In this document: positions 1 through 5,745 of the stretch, in pieces
How the letters are laid out: every line of letters begins with the position of its first letter
Numbering within the stretch: the first letter of the stretch is position 1
Assembly (NCBI GenBank): GCA_002432085.1
Contig: DJFN01000234.1
Span: 1,598 to 7,798 of the forward strand
Source of the DNA: Flavobacteriales bacterium UBA5871
GTDB lineage: Bacteria > Bacteroidota > Bacteroidia > Flavobacteriales_D > Crocinitomicaceae
Length of the DNA: 6,201 bases
Reading direction: 5' to 3'
Notes under the pieces: generated by a model
The model's database searches: none
What the model was told of the DNA's origin: nothing
The model's input: the letters and a program-made list of their open reading frames with translations, nothing else
Program-made: the position numbers and the translations under genes

Positions 1-247
1 GGGCATTGTTGATCATCACCGAGATCGGCCCGAAAGGCCGCAGAATGATTTCCAGCTGTTCGCGCAGCGTAGCCGAGGCTAAATCCAGCTGAAATGTATG
101 AACGTTCTCCAGATGCGGAAAAGCAGGTGTTTCACTGAAGCTTCTGGCAAAAGCCAAAATCGTTGTGTCCGGACGGGAAGCGAATTGCTCGACGAGCGCC
201 TTCCCGATGCCTCTGCTGGCGCCGATGACAACGATTGTTTCAGGCAT
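1..247 (-). CDS. Short-chain dehydrogenase/reductase (SDR), N-terminal part, cut by the window edge
   Basis: Reading from the ATG at 247-245 to the left edge gives 82 codons without a stop; the C-terminal part, including the catalytic Tyr-x3-Lys, lies outside the window. The visible part is a Rossmann fold of the classical SDR family. A hydrophobic first strand leads into a nucleotide-binding glycine motif GASRGIG (residues 9-15). An Asp at residue 55 (LDLAS) sits where the family contacts the adenine ring, and an NNA motif falls at residues 80-82 just at the edge. It is therefore expected to be a cytoplasmic NAD(P)(H)-dependent oxidoreductase; the substrate cannot be told. Its start overlaps the end of the upstream PaaE-like gene by 8 bp (ATGCCTGA), so the two are almost certainly co-transcribed and probably translationally coupled. 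The Ser-Arg after GA would fit NADP preference, but this is a weak inference. Confidence 0.88.
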   Translation of the reverse strand, partial: MPETIVVIGASRGIGKALVEQFASRPDTTILAFARSFSETPAFPHLENVHTFQLDLASATLREQLEIILRPFGPISVMINNA

Positions 248-1310
248 CGAAATCGATTTTGAGCACCTGGCTCGTCGGATGTGATTGACAAGCCAGAATA
301 TAGCCCTGCTTCACTTCTTCGTCCGTGAGCGCGTAGTTGATACGCATGTTCACCGAACCTTCGATGATCTTCGCCTTGCAGGTACAGCAAACGCCGCCTT
401 TACAGGCAAACGGGAGATCGGCGCCGGCTTTGTGTGCGGCATCCAGAATGGTTTCACCGTTGGACTCCAGTGCAAGATCTATCTGATCGCCGTCGATGAT
501 TATGGATACGTTGGAAGAAATGCCCGGCTCGTCGCTAACGGTTTTTTCGACCGTTTTCTTCGGAATGCTGGTCGCGAACAATTCGAAATGAATATTGCGT
601 TCATCGACGCCGAAATCCATCATACCGTCTTTAACGGCGTGGATCATCGGTTCCGGTCCGCAGACAAAAACACCGCCGATGGTCTGACCACCGAAGAATG
701 CCTTGCAGAGCTTGTCTACCTTTTCGCGATCGATACGACCTTTCTGAAGCGGATTGCCGAGACTTTCACGACTCAGAACGTGAATCAGGCGGAAACGGTC
801 CATGTAATTATTCTTCAGTCCTTCGAGCTCTTCGCGGAAAATGATGCTGGCGAATCCTTTGTTACCGTAAACCAGCGTAACATCGCTTTCAGGCTCTTCC
901 GAAAGAATGGTCTTGGCAATGGCGATGATAGGTGTGATACCGCTTCCGGCAGCAAACAACACATACGATTTTTGCGTCGCAGCATCCGGAGTCAGGACGA
1001 AATGTCCCATCGGCGTCATAACGTCGAGCACATCACCGGATTTCAGGCCGGTCGTTGCCCAGGAAGAAAACAGTCCGTCTTCGATCCGTTTGATCGCCAC
1101 GCGCCACTCGTTTTCAAACGGCGCTTTGCAGATCGAATAGGAACGTCGCGTATCTTCGCCGTTGATCATGGTGCGCAAAGTCAGATACTGGCCGGCTTTG
1201 TAAACATAATCTGAGAGCAGGTCTGCAGGAATCTCGAAGGCAACAGAAACGGTGTCATCGGTTTCCTGGCGAACATCTGCGACTCGTAAAGCGTGAAACT
1301 TGGGCGTCAT
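240..1310 (-). CDS. paaE: PaaE-like FAD/NAD(P)H oxidoreductase with C-terminal plant-type 2Fe-2S ferredoxin domain
   Basis: This 356-residue protein is a complete flavin reductase-ferredoxin fusion. The N-terminal FAD-binding barrel carries RRSYS (residues 55-59), the usual RxYS flavin motif. The NAD(P)-binding domain carries GSGITPI (122-128) and CGPEPMI (217-223). The C-terminal ferredoxin domain (about 267-356) has the C-x4-C-x2-C cluster motif (Cys303, 308, 311) plus the fourth ligand Cys341. Domain order and length match PaaE, the reductase that passes electrons from NADPH to the PaaABC(D) ring-1,2-phenylacetyl-CoA epoxidase. Very similar Bacteroidota proteins are also annotated simply as ferredoxin-NADP reductase, and close relatives serve other oxygenases or desaturases. 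No other paa gene is visible here, so the family is certain but the phenylacetate role is inferred. The ATG at 1310-1308 directly starts the conserved N-terminus, preceded by a purine-rich AGAGAAA. An SDR gene follows with an 8-bp overlap. Confidence 0.85.
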   Translation of the reverse strand: MTPKFHALRVADVRQETDDTVSVAFEIPADLLSDYVYKAGQYLTLRTMINGEDTRRSYSICKAPFENEWRVAIKRIEDGLFSSWATTGLKSGDVLDVMTPMGHFVLTPDAATQKSYVLFAAGSGITPIIAIAKTILSEEPESDVTLVYGNKGFASIIFREELEGLKNNYMDRFRLIHVLSRESLGNPLQKGRIDREKVDKLCKAFFGGQTIGGVFVCGPEPMIHAVKDGMMDFGVDERNIHFELFATSIPKKTVEKTVSDEPGISSNVSIIIDGDQIDLALESNGETILDAAHKAGADLPFACKGGVCCTCKAKIIEGSVNMRINYALTDEEVKQGYILACQSHPTSQVLKIDFDA

Positions 1311-1331
1311 TTTCTCTGGTAAACTTTTAGC

Positions 1332-1346
1332 CTGTCTTCATGACAG
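1332..1346 (-). repeat. Small inverted repeat in the paaE-like leader
   Basis: CTGTC (1332-1336) and GACAG (1342-1346) form a perfect 5-bp stem around a 5-nt loop, between the candidate -7 box and the start codon. No U-run follows, so it is not a terminator. It could be an operator half-site pair or a weak leader hairpin, or chance, since a 5-bp stem is short. Confidence 0.3.
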
Positions 1347-1353
1347 ATCGCTG

Positions 1354-1361
1354 CAAAAATA
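1354..1361 (-). promoter_or_regulatory. Candidate Bacteroidota -7 promoter box for the paaE-like gene
   Basis: On the minus strand this reads TATTTTTG, a full match to the Bacteroidota -7 consensus TAnnTTTG. It lies 43 bp upstream of the ATG, within the 88-bp gap behind the protease gene. No convincing TTG/TTTG -33 box is seen at the usual 17-23 bp distance, which lowers confidence. If real, it gives the reductase-SDR pair its own transcript, independent of the protease, with a leader of roughly 35-40 nt containing the small hairpin at 1332-1346. Confidence 0.4.
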
Positions 1362-1390
1362 GCAATTTGTCCGGTTTTATGGTACTGCCG

Positions 1391-1415
1391 GGTTTGTCTT
1401 ACAAACGCACAAACC
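1391..1415 (-). repeat. Inverted repeat spanning the protease stop codon
   Basis: GGTTTGT (1391-1397) pairs with ACAAACC (1409-1415) around an 11-nt loop. A nested alternative pairs GTTTGT (1392-1397) with ACAAAC (1401-1406) around a 3-nt loop. The protease stop codon (1401-1399) lies inside. The position suits a 3'-end stem-loop of the protease transcript, but the downstream minus-strand sequence lacks the U-run of an intrinsic terminator. It is better read as a possible mRNA 3'-end or stabilising structure. Confidence 0.35.
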
Positions 1416-3570
1416 TGGTGCGCAAGATTCCCTTTTCCGTTACTGTTTCCACAAGATACGTTCCGGCCGGCAAGTTGCTGCAATCGAAACGGCCGTTTTC
1501 CAGCGCTTTCCGAATGATCTGGCCGTTCATCGCAACAAGTGTGATTGTTGTAGCGGTTTGCCCTTCGGGAAGTAAAAGCCATGCTTCGTCGGTCGCTGGA
1601 TTCGGATAAACCATCGCCCAGTTATCCGCTTGCAATTCTTCCAGCCCGACGGTGTTTAACGCCAGTAAAACAGCCTGGTAAGCGTTCACTTTGCCCATTC
1701 CCCAACGCGGATGGCCCGGAGCGGTGATCGTTCCGGTGTAGCTGTCCAATCGAGCGGTTGTTTGCAGGATCGTCTTTACCTGATCCGGTGAAATGCTTGG
1801 ACTCGCATCGAGCAGCAGAGCAACGATTCCGGCCACACAAGGTGAAGCCATTGAAGTACCGGAGAATTTCGCGAAGTCGTAATCTGTTCCGTTGAAGGTC
1901 GTTGTTTCCGTTGTGTTGTAATCGGCGTCTGTGAACGATGAAATGGACGAGATCACATTCACGCCCGGAGCGGAAATGTCCGGTTTCATGACTTCCGTAT
2001 AAAGCGGCCCGGAGCTCGTGAACGAGGCCATAGCACCACCGGCCGGATTTCCCTGTCCGTTGATATAGGAAGAAGTGTAAGCGCCGACAGCAATTACGTC
2101 AGGTGAGCAAGATGGTTCGCCGATGCTGTACAGTGCGTCGCCAGCTACAGCAGCATTTCCCAAGCCGGTAAACGGCATCCCCCAGTTTCCAACGCCGGTG
2201 GTGAGCTCCGTTACGTTCCAGTAATGAACGGTTCCCGCAACGGCAGAGCTGCGCAAAACGATCCGGAGTGCTGTATGACGATTATTAACGCGTAAACGCA
2301 TACTTGGGCGACTGTTCAACGGATTGGATGCTTCGGCTGCAAGATTGAAGTAAACGGTATCGCTGCCGATCACAAGAATGGAATCGAGGTAATCGGTTTG
2401 TGTGGCCGTGCTGTAAAGCGGACTGGCATTCAACAAGGTTCCTGAGTTGTTGTAAACTTCGATTCCGGCAGAAAACGGCTGTCCGGCCTCGCCCCACATC
2501 GTGATGCTTTGTCCCCACATATTCGGATTGGCGGCGTAATCGTAAAAGTTGATGCGGCTCGTGATTTCGTCGTTGTTAAAGGTCTTTTTGATATGGTAAT
2601 TCACATCGCCATTGTTGCCTGCGGAACCAACGAATACGACGTTTTCATCCGCAAAACCGGCGATCGCTTCCGACAGCAGTGAATTGCCATCGAGCGTTCC
2701 CATATACGTAAGGCCCCAGCTCATGTTGATCACCAGTCGTTTTCCTTCGGCATCGGCCTTGGATTTCATCCACGCAAAAGCATCGATCACCGAAGCTGCA
2801 TCGATCAGAAAGGTTGCAAATAAGAACTGCGATTCAAAAGCAAAACCGCGGTAGGGCGTTCCACCACCGCTTCCGCCAGCGATTCCGGCAACGTGGTTTC
2901 CGTGCGTGTGATAGCTGTAAATGTTGGCCGTATCGCTTCCGGCTGTGCTGAGCTCCGACCACGAATCGTACTCCACACCGTAGGCGTAACCCGAAGGTGT
3001 ATCGCCCAGTTGTTTGTACTGATCCCACGCAGCAAAAACCCTGGAAGCCTGTAAAAGCGTGTCGTAGAACATTGGATGCGTGTAATCGAATCCCCAATCC
3101 GTTACGCCGATGAAAACGTCTTTCCCTGTAAACGCTTCCGGCAATCCCCAGCCATGCTGAACGCTGTCGGCACGGGTGTCTTTCACCGCGCGGTCCAGAT
3201 GCGGCTGAATTTTCGATGGGATTTCAAGATAGCTGTAAACGGAAGAAAAGTCGAGAGCTGCCAGTTGTTCCAGCGGAACTTTGATGGTCGTAACGCCGTT
3301 GACCGATGTGCCGATCAAGACGCCTGCTTCGCGAAAAGCCGACCAATCCGTGGTGTTGTGCGTTTTTCCAAACAATGACACATACCAGCCGGAAGCCAGT
3401 TTGTAAACGGGATAACGGTCGATTGCATATTGAGGAACAGGCTTTTCATTCCGATAGCTGACCGAAATGTTCTTCAGGTCCTGCCATTCGGCTTTGTTCC
3501 ACGCCGGAAGCTGTTGTGTATAGGAAAATGAAAGGATCGTCAGAGCCAGGAAAAGTAGCAGCTGTTTCAT
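1399..3570 (-). CDS. Secreted subtilisin-like (S8) serine protease with T9SS type A C-terminal sorting domain
   Basis: The start chosen is the ATG at 3570-3568, giving 723 residues. It begins with a typical Sec signal peptide (MKQLLLFLALTILSFS, cleavage near residue 18-20). A longer in-frame reading back to 3681 only adds an unlikely hydrophilic leader. Residues about 20-145 look like a prodomain of unknown fold. The S8 catalytic domain has the full triad: Asp158 (VTDWGFDYTHP), His223 (HGNHVAG, with Asn where Thr is usual) and Ser573 (GTSMASP), with the oxyanion Asn319 in SAGNNGD. About 250 residues separate Asn319 from Ser573, against 66 in subtilisin BPN', so an extra domain of roughly 150-190 residues is inserted there. 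Residues about 652-723 form the sorting domain, starting VYPNPATDE, with the NLPAGTYLV strand motif and ending in RFVRL. The protein should cross the inner membrane by Sec and be exported or surface-attached by T9SS with removal of this tail. Its substrate is unknown. Confidence 0.95.
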   Translation of the reverse strand: MKQLLLFLALTILSFSYTQQLPAWNKAEWQDLKNISVSYRNEKPVPQYAIDRYPVYKLASGWYVSLFGKTHNTTDWSAFREAGVLIGTSVNGVTTIKVPLEQLAALDFSSVYSYLEIPSKIQPHLDRAVKDTRADSVQHGWGLPEAFTGKDVFIGVTDWGFDYTHPMFYDTLLQASRVFAAWDQYKQLGDTPSGYAYGVEYDSWSELSTAGSDTANIYSYHTHGNHVAGIAGGSGGGTPYRGFAFESQFLFATFLIDAASVIDAFAWMKSKADAEGKRLVINMSWGLTYMGTLDGNSLLSEAIAGFADENVVFVGSAGNNGDVNYHIKKTFNNDEITSRINFYDYAANPNMWGQSITMWGEAGQPFSAGIEVYNNSGTLLNASPLYSTATQTDYLDSILVIGSDTVYFNLAAEASNPLNSRPSMRLRVNNRHTALRIVLRSSAVAGTVHYWNVTELTTGVGNWGMPFTGLGNAAVAGDALYSIGEPSCSPDVIAVGAYTSSYINGQGNPAGGAMASFTSSGPLYTEVMKPDISAPGVNVISSISSFTDADYNTTETTTFNGTDYDFAKFSGTSMASPCVAGIVALLLDASPSISPDQVKTILQTTARLDSYTGTITAPGHPRWGMGKVNAYQAVLLALNTVGLEELQADNWAMVYPNPATDEAWLLLPEGQTATTITLVAMNGQIIRKALENGRFDCSNLPAGTYLVETVTEKGILRTRFVRL

Positions 3571-3600
3571 GAGCGGAAGAGTTTTAAGAGTCCAAGATAG

Positions 3601-3629
3601 CAAAGATTTTCGGTTCAGGCTCCCATCAA
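3601..3629 (-). promoter_or_regulatory. Candidate Bacteroidota promoter for the S8 protease gene
   Basis: On the minus strand, TTG (3629-3627) is followed after 18 bp by AATCTTTG (3608-3601). This matches the Bacteroidota pattern TTG-N17-23-TAnnTTTG with one mismatch, in the first base of the -7 box. It lies about 30 bp upstream of the protease ATG at 3570, implying a short leader, and it supports the ATG at 3570 over the longer upstream reading. The match was made by eye only. Confidence 0.4.
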
Positions 3630-3722
3630 TACAGACAATGGGATGAAAATCATGGACAAACGGAAGAGCTATTTCGACCAATGTTCACCGGGAGCTGTTA
3701 AATTCTAATCGAGTTATAATAA

Positions 3723-3734
3723 TTTGTTCACAAA
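3723..3734. promoter_or_regulatory. Short dyad in the protease-apaG divergent intergenic region
   Basis: TTTGT (3723-3727) and ACAAA (3730-3734) form a perfect 5-bp dyad with a 2-bp centre. It sits in an AT-rich stretch (about 3700-3765) upstream of apaG where its promoter must lie. The ATAATTTG overlapping the dyad at 3719-3726 is an imperfect -7-like sequence, but no good -33 partner is visible. It may be an operator or chance symmetry in AT-rich DNA. Confidence 0.2.
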
Positions 3735-3786
3735 CACGGTTAACAATGAATAGAGATTAGTAAATTGCGGAAACAACACCAGGTCT

Positions 3787-4179
3787 ATGAACAAAAGTAT
3801 TTCTATTACTGAAGGCATCGAAGTGGGGGTCACGACCCAGTTTCGCAGCGATGTTTCCCAGACGAAAGAAAGTTCGTACTTCTTTAACTACCGGATCACC
3901 ATCGAAAACCGAAACAATTTTGCCGTTCAGCTCGTTCACCGCGACTGGTTTATCTTCGACTCGCTCAATCCGCCTGTGCATGTCAGCGGAGAAGGTGTCG
4001 TAGGGCAGAAGCCCGTACTCGAGCCGGGAGAATCTTACCACTACACCAGTGGTTGCGAGCTGCATTCCGAGCTGGGATCGATGCACGGCTTTTATACCTT
4101 CGTGAATCAAGCTTCCGGGGAGCCTTTCCAGGTGAAAATTCCCGGGTTCGATCTGATCTTTCCGGGCAGATTGAACTGA
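3787..4179 (+). CDS. apaG: ApaG-family protein (DUF525)
   Basis: This 130-residue protein is full length for ApaG (about 125 residues in E. coli). It has the family's single fibronectin-III-like beta-sandwich domain with its hallmark run. The features are YRITIENRN (35-43), HRDWFIFDS (51-59), GEGVVGQKPVLEPGESYHYTSGC (68-90, allowing for the usual variable positions), then GSMHGFYTF (97-105). It lacks a signal peptide and is expected in the cytoplasm. The family is named from the E. coli ksgA-apaGH operon and is often annotated as a Co2+/Mg2+ efflux protein from a Salmonella phenotype; its biochemical role is not settled. The ATG at 3787 has a weak AGG three bases upstream. Here it stands alone on the plus strand, divergent from the protease and convergent with the TPR gene, with 6 bp between the two stop codons, so it is not in the ksgA-apaH context. 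Confidence 0.95.
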   Translation: MNKSISITEGIEVGVTTQFRSDVSQTKESSYFFNYRITIENRNNFAVQLVHRDWFIFDSLNPPVHVSGEGVVGQKPVLEPGESYHYTSGCELHSELGSMHGFYTFVNQASGEPFQVKIPGFDLIFPGRLN

Positions 4180-4185
4180 TGGCGG

Positions 4186-5442
4186 TTAATTTCCGGTAAC
4201 TGTTTTTCGGCGCGTGATCTGGGTCAGTACCAATACGGTGCCCAGAAAAACGATCACCAGCCATTCCCATTTGAACGATGAAGACTTTTTTGCGTTGAAT
4301 TCGCCGTTGCTTACTTCGTGTTCCGCTTCCAGTCGCAAAATAGTTCGTTGTAAATCGGCCACTTCTTCGTCATCCGAGCTGTTTCTTACTTCAATTTCCT
4401 CGCGTAGCTCCACATAACGCTCCAGCTGTTCGGCCGCTCCTTTGTAATCGCCTGTACTTTTCTGCAAGGCCGCTAAAGCACGAAGCGCGTCGCCTTGTTC
4501 CGGCAGCAGGTTTTTGCTTTTGGAATAGTCCAGCGATTTCTGGTACCATTGAAAAGCCTTGTTGTAATTCGAAGTATAGAAATAGTAATCGCCGAGGTTG
4601 TAATAGCTTTCGGAAATCGCCTTCGGATCGTTGATGCGGATCCTTAAGTCCATCGCCTGCGTAAAGTAGTTGCGTGACATGGCCGTATCGCCTTCTTCGA
4701 AATAAACGATCGCCATATTATTCATCGCATGTGCAAGCGCAATGCTGGCTCCGGATAAACGGGCGTATTTCATCGAATAATTGAAGAAGCGCTTGGTCAG
4801 CGACAGCTTGTTTTCCATCCGGTAGATATCGCCCAGACGCGCGTAGGCCGCACTCATCGAGCGGTATTTTTTGTAAGGCTTGATCGCTGTGATATAACGT
4901 TGGTATGTTTCAATGGCCTTCTGCGACTGATTGAGCAGGTAGTACGATTCCGCCAGTACCATGAGCGATTCGGCACGAACGATCGGATCGGCGTTTTTCT
5001 GACCGTATTTCCCGGCTTTTTTCGCCCAATAATTGGCCGACTTCCCATCCTTCTGTGCGATGTAACCGAGGCTGATCGTACTCGAAGCGGAAGAAACCAT
5101 GCGATCGTCGCCGCGCTCTTCCATATTCGACAACAGCGCTTTGGCCATCGTGATCCCGTCGGCGGTCTGGCCCGAAAGAATGAACCAGGTTGCCAGTGTC
5201 AGCTTGCCTTGTTCGATTGCCGGATAATAATGTTCGTCGATGCCGTACATGAACAGCTCTTCACCGATCACGCGCAGGGAATCTTTCGCTTCACTCTGAT
5301 AGTAACGGGTCAGCTCATCGCACGCTTTCACGCGCCTGGAAGAGCTTCCGTTGCGGAAATCGTCCCACAGGGCATTGATATCCTGGGAAAAAGTGAACGA
5401 GGTCAAAAGACTGATAATGGCTGTAGCAAGGATCGTTTTCAC
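4186..5442 (-). CDS. Exported tetratricopeptide-repeat protein with coiled coil and C-terminal transmembrane helix
   Basis: The preferred start is GTG at 5442-5440, giving 418 residues and a classic signal peptide beginning MKTILATAIISLL, with cleavage near residue 20. An in-frame TTG at 5463 would only add seven residues and overlaps the likely promoter; no ATG fits. After the signal come helical repeats of TPR type at about residues 83-343. Clear units include SYYNLGDYYFYTSNYNKAFQWYQKSL (starting near 278) and DALRALAALQKSTGDYKGAAEQLERYV (near 318). An acidic coiled-coil segment follows (about 345-378). Then come a transmembrane helix, WEWLVIVFLGTVLVLTQI (392-409), and nine residues beginning TRRK. 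The topology is therefore periplasmic TPR array, one membrane anchor and a short basic cytoplasmic tail. This is the sensor half of the TPR-coiled-coil-TM kinases and regulators common in Bacteroidota, but no output domain follows. Its function is unknown; an envelope scaffold or signalling partner is the best guess. Confidence 0.85.
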   Translation of the reverse strand: MKTILATAIISLLTSFTFSQDINALWDDFRNGSSSRRVKACDELTRYYQSEAKDSLRVIGEELFMYGIDEHYYPAIEQGKLTLATWFILSGQTADGITMAKALLSNMEERGDDRMVSSASSTISLGYIAQKDGKSANYWAKKAGKYGQKNADPIVRAESLMVLAESYYLLNQSQKAIETYQRYITAIKPYKKYRSMSAAYARLGDIYRMENKLSLTKRFFNYSMKYARLSGASIALAHAMNNMAIVYFEEGDTAMSRNYFTQAMDLRIRINDPKAISESYYNLGDYYFYTSNYNKAFQWYQKSLDYSKSKNLLPEQGDALRALAALQKSTGDYKGAAEQLERYVELREEIEVRNSSDDEEVADLQRTILRLEAEHEVSNGEFNAKKSSSFKWEWLVIVFLGTVLVLTQITRRKTVTGN

Positions 5443-5460
5443 GCAAGTAATTTGGTGGCG

Positions 5461-5468
5461 CAAGTTTA
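5461..5468 (-). promoter_or_regulatory. Weak candidate -7 box for the TPR gene
   Basis: The minus strand reads TAAACTTG, one mismatch from TAnnTTTG, 18 bp upstream of the GTG at 5442. No -33 box is apparent at standard distance. If this is the -7 box, transcription starts downstream of the TTG at 5463, leaving GTG as the only usable start. Confidence 0.25.
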
Positions 5469-5483
5469 CGAAAAAAGATCAAA

Positions 5484-5502
5484 CCTCCTCGCTTGAAGGA
5501 GG
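5484..5502. repeat. Inverted repeat CCTCCT/AGGAGG
   Basis: CCTCCT (5484-5489) and AGGAGG (5497-5502) form a perfect 6-bp stem with a 7-nt loop. It lies 42 bp upstream of the TPR start, in the span where that gene's -33 region would be. It may be an operator or hairpin. The AGGAGG abuts an ATG with no spacing and is unlikely to be a working ribosome-binding site. Confidence 0.35.
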
Positions 5503-5521
5503 ATGAGAAGAGTGGTTGATG

Positions 5522-5539
5522 TATTGAAGTTAATCAATA
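5522..5539. promoter_or_regulatory. 18-bp dyad, candidate operator
   Basis: TATTGAAGTTAATCAATA has perfect 6-bp arms (TATTGA and TCAATA) around a 6-bp centre. This is the geometry of a site for a dimeric helix-turn-helix regulator. It lies between the two divergent genes and could serve either. No regulator gene is in the window, so the factor cannot be named. Confidence 0.35.
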
Positions 5540-5557
5540 TCTTTTGTCCAATCTAAG

Positions 5558-5591
5558 ATGCAATTCGTCCCAAAAACGTGCAATTCACCCC
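5558..5591 (+). repeat. Tandem direct repeat TGCAATTC at 20-bp spacing
   Basis: Two 14-bp copies (5558-5571 and 5578-5591) share 11 of 14 positions, with an identical TGCAATTC core at 5559-5566 and 5579-5586 and a shared trailing CCC. A 20-bp period is close to two helical turns, which would place both on one face of the DNA as a regulator would need. Confidence 0.4.
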
Positions 5592-5665
5592 TGAAAATAA
5601 TTGTATTTCCTTATCAGTCATCAACACCGAAACCCTTTGCTTCCTTGAGCGGTGTGCTTGTCCAT

Positions 5666-5691
5666 GATCTTTGCTCCTCTTGTCGAAGATC
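5666..5691. repeat. 8-bp stem upstream of the pruA promoter
   Basis: GATCTTTG (5666-5673) can pair with CGAAGATC (5684-5691), with one wobble, around a 10-nt loop. It lies just upstream of the presumed -33 region of pruA, so it is more likely a protein-binding site than a leader hairpin. It has no U-run. Confidence 0.3.
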
Positions 5692-5719
5692 CGCCTGTGG
5701 AGGATGGTGAAACAATCCT

Positions 5720-5727
5720 TACATTTG
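5720..5727 (+). promoter_or_regulatory. Bacteroidota -7 promoter box for pruA
   Basis: TACATTTG is an exact match to TAnnTTTG, 18 bp upstream of the pruA ATG. The -33 region is poor: TGTG at 5696-5699, 20 bp upstream, is the only candidate. Transcription would start around 5733-5736, giving a very short leader and no Shine-Dalgarno sequence, as is common in the phylum. A weak -33 would fit a promoter that needs an activator. Confidence 0.5.
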
Positions 5728-5745
5728 CAGAAACAAATTCGGACT

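Larger units (their letters stand above)
5443..5745. other. Divergent intergenic region between the TPR gene and pruA
   Basis: About 300 bp with no convincing gene. Reading frames through it either are very short or overlap pruA in another frame with no recognisable product. It holds, from left to right, a CCTCCT/AGGAGG inverted repeat, an 18-bp dyad, two 20-bp-spaced copies of TGCAATTC, and further inverted repeats: ACACCG/CGGTGT at 5624-5629/5650-5655 and an 8-bp stem at 5666-5691. A -7 box lies close to pruA. Both promoters of the divergent pair must lie here. Confidence 0.6.

Noticed and set aside
285..1214. A 309-codon open frame on the plus strand opposite the PaaE-like gene.
   Set aside because: It lies fully antisense to a gene with intact FAD, NAD and 2Fe-2S motifs, its translation shows no recognisable domain, and its length follows from the codon bias of the real gene.
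3571..3681. A 37-residue N-terminal extension of the S8 protease frame.
   Set aside because: The extension would bury the signal peptide behind a hydrophilic leader, and a candidate promoter lies within this stretch.
3757..4110. A 117-codon minus-strand frame opposite apaG that could be read as a gene upstream of the protease.
   Set aside because: It is fully antisense to the conserved ApaG domain and has no recognisable domain.
4900..5496. A 198-codon open frame on the plus strand opposite the TPR gene.
   Set aside because: It is antisense to a coherent signal peptide-TPR-TM protein, and its translation is rich in Arg, Phe and Gly with no domain.
5503..5556. A short plus-strand frame (ATG AGA AGA ..., 17 codons) directly after AGGAGG, like a leader peptide.
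   Set aside because: There is no spacing between AGGAGG and the ATG, no amino-acid bias such as a proline run is seen, and the AGGAGG is explained by the inverted repeat.
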